Below are positions 9,859-17,275 of a DNA stretch of 64,000 nt, one piece after another; the first letter of the stretch is position 1, and each line of letters opens with the position of its first letter. Location of the stretch: positions 310,001-374,000 of the forward strand of contig NW_027478772.1 in the NCBI RefSeq assembly GCF_051014685.1. Direction: 5' to 3'. Below the pieces are notes generated by a model. That model saw only the letters and a list, made by a program, of their open reading frames with translations. It searched no databases and was not told the origin of the DNA. Source of the DNA: Ptiloglossa arizonensis (taxonomy: Eukaryota; Arthropoda; Insecta; Hymenoptera; Colletidae). Position numbers and translations under genes: made by a program.

Positions 9859-12498
9859 TTACTTCAACTCGAGTCCAACCGCGCACGTTATCTTGTTTAG
9901 GCCTACGCTCGAAGCAAGCCTAAGCGGACGCCGAAAATCCGATACTACACTCGGCCATCCTGCTTTGACATCTGCCCTCAGATGTCTTACGCTTTCGCAG
10001 TCACTCACACTTGAGTCACTATTACTGAGGTCATTGATCCCTGGTTCGAACTGTGTCCTGCGGATAGCTACGAGGTCGTCTTCCTCGTAACGTTTCGCCC
10101 TCTTCGTCTTTGCGTCGTAATTCCGTCTGGACGTCTGCTGCACCTTCTGCATGTTTTCTTTTGTTCGTCGTCTGAATTTGTCTCGATCTTTTTTAACTAC
10201 GGCTATCCATTCGTTCTTAATTGTTTCCCTGGTCGTCGGGTCGCTTTTGAACTTCGCGTGCGTTCCGAGCAGCAATTGAATCGGCAGCCCACCTGAGTTC
10301 CTACACGGCGTAGCGTTAAAACATCGCTGGGCCCACTCCAGGTACCTGCACCATTCGCGCGGTTTCGGCGCAAACAAATTCGTCAACCGAGGTATATAGT
10401 TAATCCGCGATACCTGCCCTTCAGCCTTCACAATACCATGATCCGTAATGATCCTCCTCGGGTTTCCAAATGCAATCGATCTTTCTCTCAGCCTACTGAG
10501 AATTTTGGCGGCGTTCGTCGTCTTCGTGGCATAAGGCCACGTGCACTTTACGAAGGCGTCCTGTTTCATCAACCTATGCTCACTGGTCACTTCAAACAAT
10601 AAATCATCCTTCACATAACAATCATTCGTTTTGCCTTGGCACACCAATTCGGCAATGTTCTTTAGTCCAATGTCTTTTTGCTGCACTGCGCGCAGTCGTG
10701 TGGTCACACTCCGCTCACCCTTGTTCACACACATGCACGCATCTCTATTCGATTTCGTATCGGCGTATACATTACAAATCTCCGGCACAGGCCCATTTGA
10801 CGATACCATTCTCAAATGCACCGGCGCTTGTTCCCCTTTAAAACCAAATTCTAATTTAACGTTCGTCTGTAATAAATTCTTTAACGGTCTTGGAATAATC
10901 GCGTACTGGTTTACAAACATTCTAAAACAACTAATCGAACCCAGAATATTTTTAACGGCTTCAACACTCTCTGATTTCGAGAATCTCACAACGACATCAG
11001 TTTTCTGTTCCGACGGACGCACACTATCATTCTTAACCATGCGCCCTACGTACTCGATCTTTGATTGCACAAACTGACCTTTGTCCCAGTCAATGGACAA
11101 CTCAAACTTACTCGCGGCATTCAATACGCTCTTAGGATTTTCTACAGTACTTCTACTCGAAAAATCTTTGGTATACGGCACATCTATTTTGTAAACTTCG
11201 CGAACCGCGCCTATTTTCACACATTCATTCGTCCGCATCAAAGACAAATCGCTATTTGTATCGATCAGTGTTACTAAGTCATGCTTCGTTGTCTTTACCT
11301 TTTCGTGTAGTTCTCCTCGAGGAAGCTGTGCGACACTACAAACTTCCTTTTCCACATTCAACTTTTGCGAGCACTTCGATGCAACGTGCCCGTGTTCGTT
11401 GCACTTGAAACATTTTACCCCTTTGTCCTTCATTGGACAATTCGCACTCACATGATTTGGCAATCCACAACTAAAACATCGCTTCGTCTTCGCATTTACA
11501 ACACGCACTGGTCTCTGCACTTCATCATCCATGCGCATCGTCTCCGCATTTACAGCACGCACTGGTTTCTGCACTTTATCTTCCACGCGCTTCGTCTTCG
11601 TCCTAATGCTGTTCTTCATTTCCTCGTAGATTATGAATTTCTTCTTCAGCTCTCCAATGCTCCTGGCTCCGTACAACACGACTTTGTTATACTCTTCGTC
11701 TTGAATTCCGTCGATTATGTATCGTATCACAGCATCAGTCTCCATGTCTACTTGAGAGGCTATGTCAAGCATCTGATAGATGTATTCTTGATACGATTCG
11801 TCATTACGCTTCCTTATTTGCGTCAGCTCTTGTTGTATTTGGTAGCTACTGCCTTTATAACCAAATTCCAATTTCAAAGCAGTCTTCAAACATTTCCAGC
11901 TTCGGCCACATTTCTCGTAATTAACAAACAGCTTTGCCGGACCTCGTAAAAGTCTTTTGGCGTATATTATCATTTGAACGTCAGTCCATTCACACATATC
12001 GGCAGTTTCCTCAAAATCGCTGATCCAAAGTTTAATGCTTCGCTTGTCGTCCCCGCTGAACGTTGTCAGCGACTCTTCAACATCTTTAAAACTAGGTACA
12101 TATTTTACCTGTCTCCTCCTTCCGCGTGTATTACGTCCTGATCTTCCATTATCACCGTCGTCAACGTCTTCTTCAACTCTGACCACATCATCTTCTTCGT
12201 CGTCGTCTTCGTCACAATCACTCGTATCTTCGTCTTCACTTTCTTCTTCTAGCGTCAAGGCAGCTTGCAAGCGTCGTCGTAATTCGTCTTTATTTCCAGT
12301 GATTCTTAATTTTCGTCTTTTCAATTCTGCTCGAAGTTCTACCAACTTCATTTTAGCAACTTCAGAATTGTCACACATATTTTCACCACTGGCACTTTTT
12401 CGTCGTGTCTTGCCGCTCATCCTTGTAACTCTCGTCGTTTCACCTTCACACTGAACTACGTCTAAACTATCCTGCATAACGGCACCTGTCTGATTCAT
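9859..12498 (-). CDS. Gag-Pol fusion of an internally deleted Ty3/gypsy element (879 aa)
   Basis: One uninterrupted frame. Residues 48-82 look like a SAP DNA-binding motif; 84-114 are strongly acidic. About 133-295 resemble the retrotransposon Gag capsid. An 18-residue unit is duplicated at about 307-340. Two CCHC zinc knuckles follow: C341/C344/H349/C354 and C363/C366/H371/C376. LIDTNSDLSL (411-420) resembles a retropepsin active site but has DTN for DTG. About 455-552 match only the C-terminal end of RT (KIEYVG, then RPLKNLL); the fingers and palm with the YxDD motif are absent. About 647-750 match an integrase core with D647 and D686, but the stretch before GQVSRIN is deleted and the expected Glu is S697. 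The zinc finger ahead of the core is missing. About 760-820 are integrase C-terminal-like, ending DDLVAIRRTQF. The last 28 residues come from the 3' LTR. RNase H is absent or unrecognisable. The start was chosen at the first ATG after the primer-binding site. Gag may work; reverse transcription and integration would need enzymes supplied in trans. Confidence 0.88.
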   Translation of the reverse strand: MNQTGAVMQDSLDVVQCEGETTRVTRMSGKTRRKSASGENMCDNSEVAKMKLVELRAELKRRKLRITGNKDELRRRLQAALTLEEESEDEDTSDCDEDDDEEDDVVRVEEDVDDGDNGRSGRNTRGRRRQVKYVPSFKDVEESLTTFSGDDKRSIKLWISDFEETADMCEWTDVQMIIYAKRLLRGPAKLFVNYEKCGRSWKCLKTALKLEFGYKGSSYQIQQELTQIRKRNDESYQEYIYQMLDIASQVDMETDAVIRYIIDGIQDEEYNKVVLYGARSIGELKKKFIIYEEMKNSIRTKTKRVEDKVQKPVRAVNAETMRMDDEVQRPVRVVNAKTKRCFSCGLPNHVSANCPMKDKGVKCFKCNEHGHVASKCSQKLNVEKEVCSVAQLPRGELHEKVKTTKHDLVTLIDTNSDLSLMRTNECVKIGAVREVYKIDVPYTKDFSSRSTVENPKSVLNAASKFELSIDWDKGQFVQSKIEYVGRMVKNDSVRPSEQKTDVVVRFSKSESVEAVKNILGSISCFRMFVNQYAIIPRPLKNLLQTNVKLEFGFKGEQAPVHLRMVSSNGPVPEICNVYADTKSNRDACMCVNKGERSVTTRLRAVQQKDIGLKNIAELVCQGKTNDCYVKDDLLFEVTSEHRLMKQDAFVKCTWPYATKTTNAAKILSRLRERSIAFGNPRRIITDHGIVKAEGQVSRINYIPRLTNLFAPKPREWCRYLEWAQRCFNATPCRNSGGLPIQLLLGTHAKFKSDPTTRETIKNEWIAVVKKDRDKFRRRTKENMQKVQQTSRRNYDAKTKRAKRYEEDDLVAIRRTQFEPGINDLSNSDSSVSDCESVRHLRADVKAGWPSVVSDFRRPLRLASSVGLNKITCAVGLELK
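9950..9966 (-). other. Polypurine-tract position (weak)
   Basis: The sequence just upstream of the 3' LTR on the element strand is AAAGCAGGATGGCCGAG. It is purine-rich but interrupted, unlike the unbroken purine runs usual for plus-strand priming, and it is also inside the reading frame. Either priming uses this poor tract or the original tract was lost with the deletions. Confidence 0.25.
11482..11589 (-). repeat. 54-bp tandem duplication within gag
   Basis: Two copies, 54 bp apart, of a segment containing GCATTTACA(A/G)CACGCACTGG. They encode two 18-residue units around VQ(K/R)PVR(A/V)VNA, placed directly before the first zinc knuckle. The length is a multiple of 3, so the frame is kept. 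Basic linkers ahead of zinc knuckles are common in Gag; the duplication itself may be particular to this element. Confidence 0.8.
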
Positions 12499-12514
12499 CC
12501 CGGAGGGGCCGCCA
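12497..12514 (-). other. Candidate primer-binding site
   Basis: Four bases (ATTT) after the 5' LTR, the element strand reads TGGCGGCCCCTCCGGGAT. The TGG start would pair with the CCA end of a tRNA, and CCGGGAT resembles the T-arm portion of known primer sites. I could not assign the tRNA. Its last two bases are the first two of the gag start codon, so there is no untranslated leader after the site. Confidence 0.65.
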
Positions 12515-12636
12515 AAATTGTTGTTTCGTTCTCTCCTCTTATCACTTGGATCTCTGGAGGAGAGATCCTTTTGAATGATTTATCCCCGTACGAGCCCCCA
12601 AATAACTATTCCTCTGATGTGGTATATTAAAGTATA

Positions 12637-12654
12637 TTTAATAATATTATATAT
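12637..12654 (-). promoter_or_regulatory. TATA-like promoter region of the 5' LTR
   Basis: Same A/T-rich stretch as in the 3' LTR: TATATAATA on the element strand, with ATTAAA just downstream. Initiation about 25-30 bp downstream would give a transcript that passes the primer-binding site and reaches the gag ATG at 12498. Inferred from composition and position. Confidence 0.4.
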
Positions 12655-12780
12655 TACAATGATGATAGTGTTAGATGTAGTGTCAGTGGTTAGTTACGCT
12701 GGATACGTCTTTTAGTTGTCTCGTCTTATCGTCTTTTTAGTCATACCGTCCGCGACACACTCTTCGGACATACTCTCGTC

Positions 12781-12830
12781 GTCATACTTTGTCATACTCT
12801 GTCATACTGTATCATACTGTGTTATACTGT
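12781..12830 (-). repeat. Five 10-bp direct repeats in U3 of the 5' LTR
   Basis: Same five-unit GTCATACTNT array as at 9547-9596. The fifth unit has GTTATACTGT here, one of the six differences between the LTRs. It lies upstream of the TATA-like stretch in element orientation, so it is placed to act on the promoter. Confidence 0.75.
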
Positions 12831-13183
12831 GTCCCTACGTTCTTCTCGCGCTCTATATAGTCATTCCCATTCATTCTCTTTCATTCCAATCCTAAGTCTC
12901 TCTCACTTCAGACATTCGGCCACGCTCGGCCATCCCAATCACCCGTCTTTTCTAAACACTCTTCACTTTCTCCGAACCACATGTATTTCCTTTCATCCCC
13001 ATGCATTCTCACGCTCGGTCGTCGCACAAGACCCTTTGTAAAGGATACTCGTGCCTTCCAGGAAAGCTAGCGAGCCGATCGGCGCTAAATGTTTACTTCA
13101 ACTCGAGTCCAACCGCGCACGTTATCTTGTTTAGGCCTACGCTCGAAGCAAGCCTAAGCGGACGCCGAAAATCCGATACTACA

Positions 13184-13187
13184 GTTG
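13184..13187. repeat. Target-site duplication GTTG, right copy
   Basis: Second copy of the 4-bp duplication, directly after the right LTR and followed by TAATCGGGCG. Together with 9281-9284 it shows where the satellite monomer was split. Confidence 0.93.
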
Positions 13188-13497
13188 TAATCGGGCGAAT
13201 TTCTACTTTCAGATGAAACAGGAATTTCTCGAGTTCGTCTCTCCGTTCGCGAGATATGGGAGTTTGAAGTTAAGGAATGGTTGAGAAACCATAAAAAATT
13301 TCGCATGTCTGATACTCGAAACCAATAACTATTATGGCCTAGGGCAAAAATACACAAACCGCTGTAATCGGGCGAGTTTCTTCTTTCAGATGCAACAAGA
13401 ATTTCTCGTGTTCGTCAATTCGTTCGCGAGATATGGGAGTTTGAAGTTAAGGAATGGTTGAGAAACCATCAAAATTCTCGCAAGTCTGATACTCGAA

Positions 13498-15089
13498 ACC
13501 AATAACTACTATGGCCTAGGGCAAAAATACACACACCGCTGTAATCGGGCGAGCTTCTGCTTTCAGATGCAACAGGAATTTTTCGAGTTCGTCAATCAGT
13601 TCGCGAGATATGGGAGTTTGAAGTTAAGGAATGGTTGCGAAACCATCAAAATTTTCGCTGGTCTGATACTCGAAACCAATAACTGGAATGGCCTAGGGGA
13701 AAAGTACACACACCACTGTAATCGGCGTGTTTCTAGTTTCAGATGCAACAGGAATTTCACGAGATCGTCAATCCGTTCGCGAGATATGGGAGTTAGAATT
13801 TAAGGAATGGTTGAGAAACCATCAAAATTTTCGCAAGTCTGATTCCCGACACCAATAACTACAAAGGCCTAGGGGAAAAATACACATGCCGTTGTAATCG
13901 TGCGAGTTTCTACTTTCAGATGCAACAGGAATTTCTCGAGTTCGTGAATCCGTTCGCGAGATATGGGAGTTCGAAGTTAAGGAATGGTTGAGAAACCATC
14001 AAAATTCTCGCAAGTCTGATACTCGAAACCAATAACTACTATGGCCTAGGGCAAAAATACATACACCGCTGTAATCGGGCGAGTTTCTGCTTTCAGATAC
14101 AACAGGAATTTCTCGAGTTCGTCAATCAGTTCGCGAGATATGGGAGTTTGAAATTAAGGAATGGTTGAGAAACCATCAAAATTTTCGCAACTCTGATACT
14201 CGATACCAATAACTACTATGGCCGAGGGCTAAAATGCACATACCGTTGTAATCGGGCGAGCTTCTGCTTTCAGATGCAACAAGATTTTCTTGAGTTCGTC
14301 AATCCGTTCGCGAGATATGGGAGTTTGAATTTGAGGAATGGTTGAGTAACCATCAAAATTTTCGCAAGTCTGATAATCGAAACCAATAACTACTATGGCC
14401 CAGGGGAAAAGTACACTCACCATTGTAATCGGGCGAGTTTCTACTTTCAGATGCAACAGCAATTTCTCGAGATCGTCAATCCGTTCGCGAGATATGGGAG
14501 TTTGAAATTAAGGAATGGATGAGAAACCATCAAAATATTCGCAACCCTGATACTCGAAACCAATAACTACTATGGCCTAGGGCAAAAATACACATACCGC
14601 TGTAATCGGGCGAGTTTCTACTTTCAGATGCAACAGGAATTTCTCGAGTTCGTCAATCCGTTCGCGAGATATGGGAGTTTGAAATAAAGGAATGGTTGAG
14701 AAACCATCAAAATTTTCGCTGGTCTGATACTCGAAACCAATAACTATAATGGCCATGGGGAAAAGTACACACACCATTGTAATCGGTCGTGTTTCTACTT
14801 TTAGATGCAACAGGAATTTCTCGAGATCGTCAATCCGTTCGCGAGATATGGGACGTTGAAGATAAGGAATGGATGAGAAACCATCAAAATTTTCGCTGGT
14901 CTGACACTCGAAACCAATAACTCGAGTGGCCCAGGGGAAAAGTACACACACCACTGTAATCGGGCGTGTTTCTACTTTCAGATGCAACAGGAATTTCTCG
15001 AGTTCGTCATTCCGTTCGGGAGATATGGGAGTTTGAATTTAAGGAATGGTTGAGAAACCATCAAAATTTTCGCAACTCGGATACTCCAA
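13498..15089 (+). repeat. 9-monomer HOR unit, copy A
   Basis: A 1592-bp unit, nine monomers, that repeats at once in copy B. Markers are CAGTTCGCGAG with GGTTGCGAAACC near 13620, a GGCGTG monomer that lacks one G of GGGCGTG near 13723, ACAAGATTTTCTTGAG near 14278, and GGCCATGGGG near 14750. Matches copies C and D about 18 kb downstream. Edges are estimated from where the sequences start to agree. Confidence 0.85.
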
Positions 15090-16698
15090 ACCAATAACTA
15101 CTATGGCCTAGGGCAAAAATACACACACCGCTGTAATCGGGCGAGCTTCTGCTTTCAGATGCAACTGGAATTTTTCGAGTTCGTCAATCAGTTCGCGAGA
15201 TATGGGAGTTTGAAGTTAAGGAATGGTTGCGAAACCATCAAAATTTTCGCTGGTCTGATACTCGAAACCAATAACTGGAATGGCCTAGGGGAAAAGTACA
15301 CACACCACTGTAATACACACACCACTGTAATCGGCGTGTTTCTAGTTTCAGATGCAACAGGAATTTCACGAGATCGTCAATCCGTTCGCGAGATATGGGA
15401 GTTAGAATTTAAGGAATGGTTGAGAAACCATCAAAATTTTCGCAAGTCTGATTCCCGACACCAATAACTACAAAGGCCTAGGGGAAAAATACACATGCCG
15501 TTGTAATCGTGCGAGTTTCTACTTTCAGATGCAACAGGAATTTCTCGAGTTCGTGAATCCGTTCGCGAGATATGGGAGTTCGAAGTTAAGGAATGGTTGA
15601 GAAACCATCAAAATTCTCGCAAGTCTGATACTCGAAACCAATAACTACTATGGCCTAGGGCAAAAATACATACACCGCTGTAATCGGGCGAGTTTCTGCT
15701 TTCAGATACAACAGGAATTTCTCGAGTTCGTCAATCAGTTCGCGAGATATGGGAGTTTGAAATTAAGGAATGGTTGAGAAACCATCAAAATTTTCGCAAC
15801 TCTGATACTCGATACCAATAACTACTATGGCCGAGGGCTAAAATGCACATACCGTTGTAATCGGGCGAGCTTCTGCTTTCAGATGCAACAAGATTTTCTT
15901 GAGTTCGTCAATCCGTTCGCGAGATATGGGAGTTTGAATTTGAGGAATGGTTGAGTAACCATCAAAATTTTCGCAAGTCTGATAATCGAAACCAATAACT
16001 ACTATGGCCCAGGGGAAAAGTACACTCACCATTGTAATCGGGCGAGTTTCTACTTTCAGATGCAACAGCAATTTCTCGAGATCGTCAATCCGTTCGCGAG
16101 ATATGGGAGTTTGAAATTAAGGAATGGATGAGAAACCATCAAAATATTCGCAACCCTGATACTCGAAACCAATAACTACTATGGCCTAGGGCAAAAATAC
16201 ACATACCGCTGTAATCGGGCGAGTTTCTACTTTCAGATGCAACAGGAATTTCTCGAGTTCGTCAATCCGTTCGCGAGATATGGGAGTTTGAAATAAAGGA
16301 ATGGTTGAGAAACCATCAAAATTTTCGCTGGTCTGATACTCGAAACCAATAACTATAATGGCCATGGGGAAAAGTACACACACCATTGTAATCGGTCGTG
16401 TTTCTACTTTTAGATGCAACAGGAATTTCTCGAGATCGTCAATCCGTTCGCGAGATATGGGACGTTGAAGATAAGGAATGGATGAGAAACCATCAAAATT
16501 TTCGCTGGTCTGACACTCGAAACCAATAACTCGAGTGGCCCAGGGGAAAAGTACACACACCACTGTAATCGGGCGTGTTTCTACTTTCAGATGCAACAGG
16601 AATTTCTCGAGTTCGTCATTCCGTTCGGGAGATATGGGAGTTTGAATTTAAGGAATGGTTGAGAAACCATCAAAATTTTCGCAACTCGGATACTCCAA
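15090..16698 (+). repeat. 9-monomer HOR unit, copy B
   Basis: Same nine monomers as copy A, 1609 bp because of an extra 17 bp near 15314. Apart from that insertion and a few bases (e.g. CAACTGG for CAACAGG near 15165) the copies look the same. It passes directly into a short tail (16699-17267) that is also shared with the later block. Confidence 0.85.
15297..15330 (+). repeat. 17-bp tandem duplication inside copy B
   Basis: ACACACACCACTGTAAT is followed directly by ACACACCACTGTAAT, adding 17 bp to this monomer. The equivalent places in copies A, C and D lack it. It shifts the frame of the satellite reading frames here, which explains the 102-residue frame at 15159-15467 in place of the 78-residue version elsewhere. 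Confidence 0.85.
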
Positions 16699-17275
16699 AC
16701 CAATAACTACTATGGCCTAGGGCAAAAATACACATACCGCTGTAATCGGGCGAGTTTCTACTTTCAGATGCAAGAGGAATTTCTCGAGTTCGTCAATCCG
16801 TTCGCGAGATATGGGAGTTTGAAATAAAGGAATGGTTCAGAAACCATCAAAATTTTCGCTGGTCTGATACTCGAAACCAATAACTGTAATGGCCAAGGGG
16901 AAAAGTACACACACCACTGTAATCGGGCGTGTTTCTACTTTTAGATGCAACAGGAATTTCTCGAGATCGTCAATCCGTTCGCGAGATATGGGAGTTTGAA
17001 ATTAAGGAATGGTTGAGAAACCATTAAAATTTTCGCAAGTCTGATACTCGAAACCAATAACTACTACGGCCTAGGGGAAATGTACACATACCGTTGTAAT
17101 CGGGCGAGTTTCTACTTTCAGATGCAACAGGAATTTCTCGAGATCGTCAATCCGTTCCCGAGATGTGGGAGTTTGAAATTAAGGAATGGTTGAGAAACCA
17201 TCAAAGTTTTCGCAACCCTGATACTCGAAACCAATAACTACTATGGCCGAGGGCTAAAATACACATACCACTGTA

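Larger units (their letters stand above)
9285..9949 (-). repeat. 3' LTR (665 bp)
   Basis: Left copy of the direct repeat; because the element runs on the minus strand this is its 3' LTR. It reads TGTTGTTTC at the left edge and GATACTACA at the right edge, so both strands start TG and end CA. It contains five 10-bp repeats, an A/T-rich TATA-like stretch, and the last 28 codons plus the stop of the element's reading frame. Plus-strand reading frames over this LTR have no family resemblance and are shadows. Confidence 0.95.
9285..13183 (-). mobile_element. Ty3/gypsy-type LTR retrotransposon, internally deleted, inserted in the satellite
   Basis: A 3899-bp element on the minus strand. It has two 665-bp LTRs with TG...CA ends, a 2569-bp internal region, and a GTTG target duplication. 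Just inside the 5' LTR is a TGG-starting candidate primer-binding site. One 879-codon frame covers nearly all of the interior. Complete Ty3/gypsy elements usually have about 4-5 kb of interior coding for Gag, PR, RT, RNase H and IN; here only Gag is whole. The LTRs differ at six positions by my alignment (9377, 9440, 9462, 9481, 9589, 9660 in the left copy), about 0.9%, so insertion is fairly recent. It is best read as a non-autonomous derivative that moved in deleted form. The family was judged from protein motifs only. Confidence 0.93.
12519..13183 (-). repeat. 5' LTR (665 bp)
   Basis: Right copy of the direct repeat and the 5' LTR in element orientation, so it should hold the promoter for the Gag-Pol transcript. 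It has the same length as the 3' LTR, with six substitutions and no indels by my reading. The minus-strand edge is TGTAGTATC and the inner edge is AACAACA. The reading frame 12829-13041 on the plus strand duplicates one in the other LTR and is not considered a gene. Confidence 0.95.

Noticed and set aside
9482..10090. Plus-strand reading frames over the left LTR (9482-9721, 9595-9807, 9767-10090)
   Set aside because: They overlap LTR sequence and, in part, the end of the Gag-Pol frame. The copies in the other LTR are not independent evidence, and no domain is visible.
11365..11949. Plus-strand 194-residue reading frame inside the retroelement
   Set aside because: It is antisense to the Gag region, including the zinc knuckles, which has clear domain structure on the other strand; composition is that of a shadow frame.
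12035..12454. Plus-strand serine-rich 139-residue reading frame
   Set aside because: Serine and threonine runs are the antisense of the acidic Asp/Glu stretch and SAP region of Gag.
9950..12518. A complete, autonomous Ty3/gypsy element
   Set aside because: The interior is only 2569 bp, lacks the RT palm and recognisable RNase H, and the integrase remnant lacks its catalytic Glu.
9285..13183. An endogenous retrovirus with an envelope gene
   Set aside because: There is no reading frame after the integrase-like part; the Gag-Pol frame ends in the LTR, so no room exists for an envelope gene.
14577..14987. Minus-strand 136-residue reading frame as a gene (also at 16186, 32635, 34227)
   Set aside because: It is the satellite monomer translated about 2.3 times, it recurs only because the HOR recurs, and nearby monomers have stops in the same frame.
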